Below, piece by piece: positions 1 to 6,062 of a stretch of DNA of 6,893 nucleotides. This stretch comes from CAYPOY01 sp964412395. Lineage in GTDB: Bacteria; Chloroflexota; Anaerolineae; B4-G1. A model generated the notes under the pieces. That model saw only the letters and a program-made list of their open reading frames with translations, had not been told where the DNA came from and ran no database searches. Position 1 is the stretch's first letter. The number at the start of each line of letters is the position of its first letter. The position numbers were made by a program, and so were the translations under genes. Location of the stretch: NCBI GenBank assembly GCA_964412395.1, contig CAYPOY010000289.1, positions 1 to 6,893 of the forward strand. The letters are read 5' to 3'.

Positions 1-936
1 CTCCCGCGCCAGCCCGACCAGGCCCAGCAGGCACCCCACCACATATTGGAAAGTGTGGATAGCGAAGGCGACAGTGACCGCCTGATTCGTCTGCACCCCG
101 AAGGGGACTGTCAGCCCATAACGGGCGACGGCGTGGAAAACCCCCACCGCGCCTGGCGAGGAGGGAATCGCCATCCCCAGCCCCACGACACAGACGAGGA
201 ATGGAGCGGCCAGTGCCGGGGGCCGGGGTAGAAGAGCCCGCATTATCGCCCAGTAGAAAGCGACCACGCAGGCCCAGGTCACCACCGACTGCGTTAGCAA
301 TGCCAGCCCACGTCGCCCGGAACGCAGCGGCGCGAGCCCCTCAAGCAGTTCGTCCAGAGCCCGCATCCACCGCTCACTGTCCAACCGGGGCACCCATCCC
401 AGCACACACCGCGCCACCCGCCGCCCCCAATCCGGCCGGAGAGCCAGGAGCAGCAGTACGGCCGAGGCCACCAGCGCCGCTCCTCCCGCGACCAGGCCAG
501 CGCCCACGGCGCTCCCCGCCTCGCTCAGGAAGGGAGTCACCCCCGCCAGGAGGGCCACCACCATCAGCATGTCCAGGACCCGCTCCACCACGACGGTGGA
601 GAGGGCAGTTGCTATGGAGACCTTCCCCCCCTGTCCGACCACCACTGCCCGGGCGGGGTCCCCCAGCCGGAAGGGGAGTACATTGCTGACCAGGTAGCCG
701 ACGTTGGTGACCCAGAAGCAGTGAGACAGGCTCACCTCCGGCCCTAACAACAGCCGCCAGCGGACGGAGCGGGCAAACAGGTAGGCCAGCATCCCCACAG
801 TGGCCGGAATGAGGTAGATATATTCTGCCTGGGCCAGCGTCCCCGCCACCCGGCGCAGGTCAATACCCAGCAGGGCCAGCACCAGCGCTGCCCCACTGAT
901 GATCAAACCCACCCAAAACTGCCATTTACGCTTCAT
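1..936 (-). CDS. Lysylphosphatidylglycerol synthase TM-domain / UPF0104 family membrane protein (3' end beyond window)
   Basis: I read 312 uninterrupted codons from ATG at 936 to the window edge with no stop, so the C-terminus is missing. The product is an integral membrane protein. Hydrophobic segments lie at about residues 8-24, 41-55, 75-87, 121-135, 146-166, 212-233, 243-258 and 285-310. Family hallmarks are the RSVRWRLLL stretch (about 56-64), GYLVSNVLPFRLGDPAR (80-96), VVVERVLDM (115-123) and IPSSPGAVGVFH (257-268). They match the flippase-like PF03706 family (MprF membrane domain, AglD-like proteins). Family members are linked to moving or modifying lipid-linked substrates, but the substrate here cannot be told. 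No MprF-type aminoacyltransferase domain is visible. The gene runs in the same direction as the ABC cassette, 126 bp downstream of it. Its GC looks higher than its neighbours' (70-75% in three lines counted). No Shine-Dalgarno precedes the ATG. The family call is firm; the function is open. Confidence 0.85.
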   Translation of the reverse strand, partial: MKRKWQFWVGLIISGAALVLALLGIDLRRVAGTLAQAEYIYLIPATVGMLAYLFARSVRWRLLLGPEVSLSHCFWVTNVGYLVSNVLPFRLGDPARAVVVGQGGKVSIATALSTVVVERVLDMLMVVALLAGVTPFLSEAGSAVGAGLVAGGAALVASAVLLLLALRPDWGRRVARCVLGWVPRLDSERWMRALDELLEGLAPLRSGRRGLALLTQSVVTWACVVAFYWAIMRALLPRPPALAAPFLVCVVGLGMAIPSSPGAVGVFHAVARYGLTVPFGVQTNQAVTVAFAIHTFQYVVGCLLGLVGLARE

Positions 937-944
937 GAGAAAAG

Positions 945-950
945 ATTATA
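945..950 (-). promoter_or_regulatory. Putative -10 box placed for a leaderless or near-leaderless transcript of the UPF0104 gene
   Basis: The minus strand has a consensus TATAAT only 8 nt before the ATG at 936. Transcription would then start at or within a base or two of the start codon. No Shine-Dalgarno-like sequence lies in those bases, which fits a leaderless message. There is no good -35 at 16-18 bp; CTGCCA (970-965) matches 4 of 6 but sits only 14 bp away. The call is inferred from spacing only. Confidence 0.35.
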
Positions 951-965
951 CGCATCATCCTGATT

Positions 966-980
966 GGCAGATTATCTGCC
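966..980. repeat. Short hairpin, 6-bp arms
   Basis: GGCAGA-TTA-TCTGCC is a perfect 6-bp inverted repeat with a 3-nt loop. In plus-strand RNA it would extend by one U-G and two A-U pairs; in minus-strand RNA the same position is a C-A mismatch. No T-run follows on the minus strand, so it is a poor intrinsic terminator for the ABC cassette. It may be part of the same dispersed element as the adjacent 10-mers. Confidence 0.6.
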
Positions 981-994
981 GATAAAACCAGAAA

Positions 995-1024
995 ATCAGC
1001 GTTCATCAGCGTTAATCTGCGTCC
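995..1024. repeat. Three tandem 10-bp units (ATCAGCGTTC / ATCAGCGTTA / ATCTGCGTCC)
   Basis: Three adjacent 10-mers share the pattern ATCnGCGTnn. The first two differ only at their last base. The units lie in the 126-bp non-coding gap between the ATPase gene and the UPF0104 gene. From general familiarity, phrases of the type 'cagcgttaatctgcgtcc' recur as dispersed intergenic repeats in Chloroflexota and some other genomes, but that cannot be shown from one copy here. Confidence 0.6.
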
Positions 1025-1062
1025 CATTTCTTGCTCCCAGGGCCAATCCAGAGTTTTGTCAG

Positions 1063-2589
1063 TCAACCAGCCTCTGCGACTTGAGTGGTGACGCCGGCCA
1101 TCAGCAGCCCTAACTGCTCCCTGGTGGCCTGGTCGGCCGGCAGAGTGTCCATAATCTGCCCCTTGTACATCACCGCGATGCGGTCCGAGAGGGCCATAAT
1201 CTCGTCCAGTTCGGCTGAGACCAGCAGCACGCCGCACCCGGCGTCACGCATACGCACGATCACCTGGTGGATGTATTCGATTGAGCCCACGTCCAGACCG
1301 CGCGTCGGTTGATTGGCGATGAGCAGTTTGATCGGGCGTGAGAGTTCGCGGGCGACGATGACTTTTTGTTGGTTGCCCCCCGACAGTTTGGACACTGGAA
1401 CGTATGGGCTGGGCGTGCGCACGTCGAATTCGCGCACCAGCCGGCGGCCGTTCTCATCTACAGCCTGGTGGTCGAATACGCCGTGCCTGGCAAATGGTGG
1501 CAGGTAATAGGTGCACAGCACCAGATTATCGGTGACCGGGAATGGCAGCACCAATCCATGCCGCAGGCGGTCTTCGGGGATGTGGGCCATGCCAGTTTCG
1601 ATGATCGGGCGAGGTGGTTTGCCCGTCACGTCGTGTTCCACCACCACGACCTGACCACTGTGGACCTGGCGCAGGCCGGTGAGCGCCTCGACCAGTTCAG
1701 TCTGGCCGTTGCCCTGCACGCCGGCGATGCCCAGCACTTCACCGGCCCGCACGAAGAAGGATGTGCCACGCACAGTCTCTGCACCCCGATCGTCGAACAC
1801 GCGCAGGTTATCCACGTGCAACACCTCTTCGCTGGGGTGGGCAAGCCCCTTCTCTACTCGCAGGAGCACCTCCCGGCCGACCATCATTGAGGCCAGCGTG
1901 GGCTCGCTGGTCTCAGCCGGAGTGGTCGTGCCCACCACCCGTCCGTCTCGCATCACCGTGATGCGGTCGGCTACGGCGAACACTTCCTTGAGTTTGTGCG
2001 TGATGAAGATGATGGACACACCCCGTGAGGCCAGTTCGCGCATGATGCGGAAGAGATCGTCGGCTTCTTGCGGCGTGAGCACGGCCGTCGGCTCATCGAG
2101 AATCAGAATGTCTGCCTTGCGATACAGGGCCTTGACGATCTCCACGCGCTGCTGCACGCCGACCGGCAGGCCTTTTACGTAGGCGTCGGGATCCACATCG
2201 AGCCCATACTGGTGCGATAGCTCGCGCACCCGCGCCGCCACGCTGCGCCGGTCGAGCGCCAGCCGGCGCACGGTCTCGGCGCCCAGCATGATGTTTTCGG
2301 CCACAGTGAATACAGGGATGAGCATAAAGTGCTGATGCACCATGCCGATGCCCTGCGCGATTGCATCTTTGGGATTGCGAATGTCTACCTGCCTGCCATC
2401 GAGGAAAACCTCGCCTGCATCGGGCTCATACAGGCCGTAAATGACGTTCATCAATGTAGTCTTGCCCGCGCCGTTTTCGCCCAGCAGGGCGTGAATCTCG
2501 CCCTTGCGCAGATCGAAATCCACGCGGTCATTAGCCAGTACGCCGGGGAAATGTTTGGTGATGCCTTTCGTTTGAAGGGCCAGGCTCAT
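1063..2589 (-). CDS. Nucleoside/simple-sugar ABC importer, fused two-domain ATP-binding protein (NupO/RnsB type)
   Basis: The protein is 508 residues, the usual length for this subfamily, with two ABC domains (about 5-245 and 255-500). Domain 1 has a full Walker A (GENGAGKT, 37-44), a Q-loop region around HQHF (85-88), an altered signature LPVGVQQR (141-148), Walker B ILILDEPT (161-168) and the switch His in ITHK (196-199). Domain 2 has a Walker A-like GVQGNGQTEL without the lysine (290-299), a canonical signature LSGGNQQK (402-409), a degenerate Walker B LLIANQPTRGLD (422-433) and Ser in place of the switch His (LLVSAE, 455-460). Domain 1 nucleotide motifs therefore face the good domain 2 signature, giving one competent ATP site; this asymmetry is common in the family. 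It energises the permease pair upstream. The Shine-Dalgarno GGAG lies 6 nt before ATG and the stop is TGA. Ribose-type sugar import is the main alternative, but the BMP lipoprotein favours nucleosides. Confidence 0.95.
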   Translation of the reverse strand: MSLALQTKGITKHFPGVLANDRVDFDLRKGEIHALLGENGAGKTTLMNVIYGLYEPDAGEVFLDGRQVDIRNPKDAIAQGIGMVHQHFMLIPVFTVAENIMLGAETVRRLALDRRSVAARVRELSHQYGLDVDPDAYVKGLPVGVQQRVEIVKALYRKADILILDEPTAVLTPQEADDLFRIMRELASRGVSIIFITHKLKEVFAVADRITVMRDGRVVGTTTPAETSEPTLASMMVGREVLLRVEKGLAHPSEEVLHVDNLRVFDDRGAETVRGTSFFVRAGEVLGIAGVQGNGQTELVEALTGLRQVHSGQVVVVEHDVTGKPPRPIIETGMAHIPEDRLRHGLVLPFPVTDNLVLCTYYLPPFARHGVFDHQAVDENGRRLVREFDVRTPSPYVPVSKLSGGNQQKVIVARELSRPIKLLIANQPTRGLDVGSIEYIHQVIVRMRDAGCGVLLVSAELDEIMALSDRIAVMYKGQIMDTLPADQATREQLGLLMAGVTTQVAEAG

Positions 2590-2603
2590 CTGTCACTCCG
2601 TTC

Positions 2604-2637
2604 AGAAACCAGGTTTTTCGGAAAAAACCTGGTTTCT
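2604..2637. repeat. Perfect 15-bp inverted repeat between permease 2 and ATPase genes
   Basis: The arms 2604-2618 and 2623-2637 are exactly complementary (AGAAACCAGGTTTTT and its reverse complement), with the 4-nt loop CGGA. The element fills most of the 51-bp gap between the permease stop (TAG, 2643-2641) and the ATPase Shine-Dalgarno (2599-2596). On the minus strand no T-run follows the hairpin; the sequence continues GAACGGAG into the ribosome binding site. It is therefore more likely an intercistronic element that slows decay or tunes downstream translation than a terminator. Its shape resembles a dispersed 'AGAAACC(A/G)GGTTTTT' palindrome that I recall from Chloroflexota genomes (unverified). 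Confidence 0.8.
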
Positions 2638-2640
2638 CCG

Positions 2641-3705
2641 CTATTTCTCATACGGCACCCCGTCGGCTGCGGGCGGGGTGGTCTTGCCGATTATGCCTGT
2701 CAATATGAGCATCGTCAGCAAGTAGGGTACCAGGCCAACGACGTAGGCTTGCTGCAGGAAGGCCCACTGAGCCGGGATCTGCTCGCGGAAGAATTGCAGG
2801 TTGATCTGGAGCGCCTGTGCCGCACCGAAGACGAGCGCGGACGCCCAGGCACCGAACGGTAACCAGTTGCCGAAAATCATAGCCGCCAGCGCGATGAACC
2901 CGCGCCCGTTGGTCATCAGTGGCTCGAACGACGGCACCGACTCCAGTGTGAAGTACGCGCCGCCCAGGCCAGCGATCATCCCGCCGATGATCACGTTGGC
3001 ATATCGCATACGTGCCACGTTGATGCCCACCGTGTCGGCAGCGCGGGNNNNNNNNNNCGCCCGCGTGCGCAGCCCCCAGCGCATATAGAACAAAACAAAG
3101 TGGGTGACCAGCACCAGCACAATCGCGCTCACCGCAATCGGCTGCTGCTCAAAGATGCTCGCAATGGGCAAGTCGGCCAGCAGAGGAATGTGAAAGCGAG
3201 GCAGTACGCCCGGCGCGTGAGGTACCTGTCCGCCAAAGATGCTTCCCTTCTCAAAGAACAACTGCCGGTTCAGAAAGCCGGTGATGCCAATGGCCAGAAT
3301 GTTGATCACTGTCCCGCCGATGATTTGATCTACCTTGTATGTCACAGACAGGACGGCGTGCAGCAGCCCCGACAACCCACCGGTGAGAATGGCTGCTACC
3401 ACGCCGATGATCAGGCTGGGTATAGCGGACACGCCCAGGATCGTGTTGAAGTAGATGGCAGCAAACCAGCCGAAGAAGGCGGACGCCAGCATCATTCCTT
3501 CGATGCCGATGTTGACCACGCCGGCACGTTCGCAGTAGATACCGCACAGCGCGCCCAGGGTAAGCGGCGTGGCCACTGAGACGGTGGTCGCCAGCATGCT
3601 CATCACAATGACGATCGGGGAGACCTCTGTTCCACCGACCAGCACAACCACGCCGATGAGAATCAGGATAATCAGAGCGATGAATCCGAAACGTCGCCAG
3701 TCCAT
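2641..3705 (-). CDS. Nucleoside ABC transporter permease 2 (BPD_transp_2, NupQ/RnsD type), with an assembly gap
   Basis: The product is 354 residues including the gap. It is a polytopic permease with hydrophobic segments near 7-24, 30-53, 69-86, 92-120, 128-145, 187-207, 233-251, 269-282, 284-299 and 318-340. Diagnostic stretches are CERAGVVNIGIEGMM (58-72), RAADTVGINV (221-230) and GRGFIALAAMIFGNW (267-281), typical of the second permease of nucleoside importers. I chose ATG at 3705 because GAGGAGG lies just upstream (3711-3717, 5-nt spacing) and hydrophobic sequence starts at once. The same frame stays open up to an ATG at 3897, but that stretch lies wholly inside the upstream permease gene. 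The gap to the upstream gene is 10 bp, and that gene's TGA touches the Shine-Dalgarno, which suggests translational coupling. Ten N at 3048-3057 hide about four residues. The partner of permease 1 in the membrane channel. Confidence 0.93.
   Translation of the reverse strand: MDWRRFGFIALIILILIGVVVLVGGTEVSPIVIVMSMLATTVSVATPLTLGALCGIYCERAGVVNIGIEGMMLASAFFGWFAAIYFNTILGVSAIPSLIIGVVAAILTGGLSGLLHAVLSVTYKVDQIIGGTVINILAIGITGFLNRQLFFEKGSIFGGQVPHAPGVLPRFHIPLLADLPIASIFEQQPIAVSAIVLVLVTHFVLFYMRWGLRTRAXXXXRAADTVGINVARMRYANVIIGGMIAGLGGAYFTLESVPSFEPLMTNGRGFIALAAMIFGNWLPFGAWASALVFGAAQALQINLQFFREQIPAQWAFLQQAYVVGLVPYLLTMLILTGIIGKTTPPAADGVPYEK
3048..3057. other. Ten-N assembly gap inside the permease 2 gene
   Basis: Ten undetermined bases interrupt the gene between codons for GLRTRA and RAADTVGI. 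The reading frame is kept across the gap. In related permeases the hidden region usually reads like VGEHP, that is five residues, whereas the gap as drawn leaves room for four (the last codon is NCC). The true missing length may be 13 nt rather than 10. The flanks carry inverted GC-rich hexamers (CGCGGG at 3042-3047, CCCGCG at 3060-3065), a plausible cause of failed sequencing or assembly. Confidence 0.9.
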
Positions 3706-3715
3706 ATAAACCTCC

Positions 3716-4858
3716 TCAGCCGCCCCAGCCCCGCGTGAGCACCAATCGCTCCTCGCGAGCGCGGACGCGATAGATCCAGCGGATGATCGCGTCGGCCGCG
3801 ACGAAGAGCAGGATAAGTGCCTGAATGACCGAGATGACATCCACCGGAATCTGGGTGAGGAACTGCATACGGGTCGCGCCGTTGCGCATCGCGCCAAATA
3901 GCAGCGAGGCCAGCACTACGCCCAGTGGGTGTGTCTTGCCCAGCAGCGCAATCGCAATCGCGTCGAACCCGTAGCCGACGGAGAAGCCCAGTTCGTGCCG
4001 GTAGTTGAGCGCGGTCACCTCAATCGCGCCGGCCAGCCCGGCCAGCACGCCCGACAGCATCATCGTGACCACGATAGTGCGAGGCACACTCACGCCAGCG
4101 TAGCGGGCCGCGTCGGGGTTAGCTCCCGCAGTGCGAATCTCGAACCCCAGCGTGGTCTTCTGTAAGACCCACCAGACGATGCCGGTCACTATCAACGCCA
4201 GAATGAACCCCCAATGTAAGCGAAAACCGGAAAAGACAGGGGAAATCCGTGCACTTTCGGCAATCCTGGGCGTGCGGGCCACTACGTTGAGTGGGCTAGG
4301 GTCCTTCATCGGCCCATTGAGGAGAAAACTGGTTATGTTCAGGGCGATGTAATTCATCATAATGGTGTTGATGACCTCGTGCCCACCCATGCTAGCTTTG
4401 AGCCAGCCAGGGATAGCCCCCCAGATAGCGCCTGCCAGCATCCCCGCGCCGACGGCCAGCGGTATGTGGATGACGGCCGGTAACGTCACACCCAGCACGT
4501 CCGGCAGCGCATAGCCCACCCAGGCCGCCGCCACCGCGCCGAACGCCAATTGCCCCTCTGCGCCAATGTTGAACAACCCGCCTTTGAAGGCCAGGGCCAC
4601 TGCCAGGCCGGCGAAGATGTAGGGCGTAGCCCACACCCCTGTTTCGCTCAATGCCTTGGCAGATCCAAACGCGCCCTCGAACAGACCCCTGTAGGCAGCG
4701 AGCGGCTCCCCTCCGGCGGCCACGATAATCAGCGCGCCCAGCACCAGCGCCGTGAACACCGCCAACAGTGGTACCAGAACGGCGTTGATGGCTGGCTTCA
4801 GCCTCTTCAAGAGTATAGGTACGGTTTTTGGAGCGGCTTCCTCTACTGATGTACTCAT
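3716..4858 (-). CDS. Nucleoside ABC transporter permease 1 (BPD_transp_2, NupP/RnsC type)
   Basis: The protein is 380 residues. A short polar N-terminus (MSTSVEEAAPK) is followed by a membrane segment at about 24-48. Further hydrophobic segments lie near 77-91, 101-117, 125-149, 163-180, 214-231, 262-281, 298-324 and 339-358. Family-specific stretches are AFKGGLFNIGAEGQLAFG (90-107), TAGANPDAARYAGV (243-256) and AIALLGKTHPLGVVLASLLF (302-321). It should form the import channel with the neighbouring permease. Start choice: the frame is open up to an ATG at 4963, but the extra 35 residues (with VGQIGNLPYL) are a translation of palindromic repeats. The ATG at 4858 has AAGGTGA at 4872-4866 with 7-nt spacing and gives a normal N-terminus. 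It is the second gene of the cassette, 132 bp after the lipoprotein gene and 10 bp before permease 2. Confidence 0.93.
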   Translation of the reverse strand: MSTSVEEAAPKTVPILLKRLKPAINAVLVPLLAVFTALVLGALIIVAAGGEPLAAYRGLFEGAFGSAKALSETGVWATPYIFAGLAVALAFKGGLFNIGAEGQLAFGAVAAAWVGYALPDVLGVTLPAVIHIPLAVGAGMLAGAIWGAIPGWLKASMGGHEVINTIMMNYIALNITSFLLNGPMKDPSPLNVVARTPRIAESARISPVFSGFRLHWGFILALIVTGIVWWVLQKTTLGFEIRTAGANPDAARYAGVSVPRTIVVTMMLSGVLAGLAGAIEVTALNYRHELGFSVGYGFDAIAIALLGKTHPLGVVLASLLFGAMRNGATRMQFLTQIPVDVISVIQALILLFVAADAIIRWIYRVRAREERLVLTRGWGG

Positions 4859-4888
4859 CTCTACTTCACCTTCGTCATAATGGGGAAG

Positions 4889-4915
4889 GTAGGGTAAATT
4901 GCCAATTTGCCCTAC
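4889..4915. repeat. 27-nt near-perfect palindrome upstream of permease 1
   Basis: The arms 4889-4901 (GTAGGGTAAATTG) and 4903-4915 (CAATTTGCCCTAC) match at 12 of 13 pairs; the exception is a T/G pair. The palindrome lies 31 bp upstream of the permease ATG, just before its Shine-Dalgarno. On the minus strand it reads GTAGGGCAAATTG onward. No T-run follows. It looks like an intergenic palindromic repeat rather than a terminator. Confidence 0.75.
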
Positions 4916-4927
4916 AGGTAGTGAAAT

Positions 4928-4970
4928 GTGAAACGTGAGGAATTTGTGATGCCAAACCCCCACGTTTCAC
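4928..4970. repeat. 10-bp inverted repeat with 23-nt loop between lipoprotein and permease 1
   Basis: GTGAAACGTG (4928-4937) and CACGTTTCAC (4961-4970) are perfect complements; two more G-C pairs follow inside after one mismatch. On the minus strand this hairpin would form in the mRNA 21 nt after the lipoprotein stop. Next to it CACGTTTCAC is followed by ATTTCAC, a partial direct repeat. Likely roles are protection of the upstream lipoprotein message from 3' decay, or a dispersed repeat with no local job. Confidence 0.7.
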
Positions 4971-4971
4971 G

Positions 4972-4986
4972 CGAACCTGAGGTTCG
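4972..4986. repeat. 15-nt palindrome just after the lipoprotein stop codon
   Basis: CGAACCTGAGGTTCG is a perfect palindrome with 7-bp arms around a single central base. It starts 4 nt after the TAA of the lipoprotein gene in the direction of transcription. Read with the two palindromes at 4928-4970 and 4889-4915, it makes three dyads in a row within the 132-bp gap. There is no adjacent T-run. Confidence 0.6.
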
Positions 4987-4990
4987 TTCC

Positions 4991-6043
4991 TTACTCAGGC
5001 TTGACTGGCGACACGCCGGTCTCCAACGACCCATCTTTGAGGGCTGCGTCGATTTCCTGGACCTTGGCGTCAACCTCCGCCGGAACGCTATCGGCAAGAT
5101 CGTGGTAGGGGGCCAGGCCAACTGGGCCTATGTAGTTGCCGCCCGCCGGGAAGTTGCCCTCCTCGGCCATCTTGATCAGGTCAAACGTGCCGGGGGTGAG
5201 CAGCTTCATCGCGCTGGTCAGCAGCGCCTTCTGTGCTTCGGGCACGGTGTAGTACTGATCGGTATCCACGCCGATGGCCATCACGCCTGCATCAGCGCAG
5301 CCGAGCAGTGCACCATTGCCGGTCTTGCCGCCCGCGCCGAATACGACGTCCACGCCCTTATCAATCATCGAGAGGGCGGTCGTCTTGCCCCACTCCGGGT
5401 CGGTGAAGGTCTTGTCGAAGCCCACGTCATTGTGGTAAACGACGCTCACTTCGACGTCCGGGCGGACGTACTTGGCTCCAGCGCGGTAGCCTTCGCCAAA
5501 GCGCCACACCGGTGGAACGGCATCAGTGCCACACACGGAGCCGATCTTGCCGCTCTTGCTCATCAGCGCGGCCAACGCACCGGCCAGGAAACCCGACTGA
5601 TCTTCGGGGAAGTTCAGGCCAACGACGTTCTCTACTTCGGCGCCGGGGGCCTGGGACTGATCTACGCCGATGAATTTGACGTCGGGGTACATGGGGCCGG
5701 CCTCCAGGGTCGCCTCGCCCAGCGCAAAGCCCACCGTCACGATCACGTCGAACCCGGCATCGCCGAACTGGGCGATGTTCTTGCCATAGTCCTTCGAGTC
5801 GGTCGTCTCGATGTACTGGACGAGTGCTCCCAATTCTGCCTCGGCCTGCTTCACGCCTTCCCAGGTGGACTGGTTGAACGACTTGTCGTCAATCTTGCCC
5901 ACATCGGTCACCAGGCCCACGCAGAAAACTTCTTCCTTGGGACAATCTTCTACGCTGAGTTCGGCCGGGGCCTTGGGGCCGCAGGCCGCCAGCAGTGTCA
6001 CAACGGTCAGCAAACTCATACCTGCCAAAAGTAACTTACGCAT
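4991..6043 (-). CDS. BMP/PnrA family nucleoside-binding lipoprotein
   Basis: The protein is 350 residues, normal for the PF02608 Bmp family. It has a lipoprotein signal peptide: MRK, a hydrophobic core at 4-18 and the lipobox LAAC with acceptor Cys21. The mature protein would be anchored to the membrane and capture a nucleoside for the permeases. Family motifs are GLVTDVGKIDDKSFNQSTWEG (43-63, in part), TVGFALGEA (103-111), FIGVDQ (124-129), GFLAGALAALMS (151-162), RFGEGYRAGAKY (181-192), VVFGAGGKTGNGAL (233-246) and AIGVDTDQY (256-264), then SAMK at 277-280. The IGVD Asp and the Lys about 20 residues later resemble ligand contacts of Treponema PnrA. Cys34/Cys41 and Cys171/Cys249 could form disulfides (inference). 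GGAGGAG at 6057-6051 with 7-nt spacing supports the start. It is the first gene of the cassette. The exact substrate (purine, pyrimidine, other) is not decided. Confidence 0.95.
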   Translation of the reverse strand: MRKLLLAGMSLLTVVTLLAACGPKAPAELSVEDCPKEEVFCVGLVTDVGKIDDKSFNQSTWEGVKQAEAELGALVQYIETTDSKDYGKNIAQFGDAGFDVIVTVGFALGEATLEAGPMYPDVKFIGVDQSQAPGAEVENVVGLNFPEDQSGFLAGALAALMSKSGKIGSVCGTDAVPPVWRFGEGYRAGAKYVRPDVEVSVVYHNDVGFDKTFTDPEWGKTTALSMIDKGVDVVFGAGGKTGNGALLGCADAGVMAIGVDTDQYYTVPEAQKALLTSAMKLLTPGTFDLIKMAEEGNFPAGGNYIGPVGLAPYHDLADSVPAEVDAKVQEIDAALKDGSLETGVSPVKPE

Positions 6044-6062
6044 TTCGATTCTCCTCCATTAC

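Noticed and set aside
201..689. A 162-codon plus-strand frame rich in Pro, Ala and Arg
   Set aside because: The composition is what GC-rich DNA gives when read in the wrong frame. The minus strand carries a clear UPF0104 membrane protein over the same bases.
2604..2637. Intrinsic terminator between permease 2 and the ATPase gene
   Set aside because: The T-run lies inside the stem, not after it, and the minus strand after the stem is GAACGGAG. A terminator there would also cut off the ATPase.
2641..3705. Permease 2 as a pseudogene because of the N run
   Set aside because: The frame and family motifs continue on both sides of the gap, so an assembly gap explains the break.
3706..3897. Upstream extension of permease 2 to an ATG at 3897
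   Set aside because: The extra 64 residues overlap the end of permease 1, are Ser/Arg-rich with no membrane character, and bypass the good Shine-Dalgarno that serves the ATG at 3705.
4859..4963. Upstream extension of permease 1 to an ATG at 4963
   Set aside because: The added 35 residues translate the palindromic repeats of the gap. The ATG at 4858 has AAGGTGA at proper spacing and gives a normal N-terminus.
4928..6034. A 368-codon open frame on the plus strand, opposite the BMP lipoprotein gene
   Set aside because: It is fully antisense to a well-supported family member, has no recognisable domain and no signal or Shine-Dalgarno worth noting. Long antisense frames are expected opposite GC-rich coding sequence.
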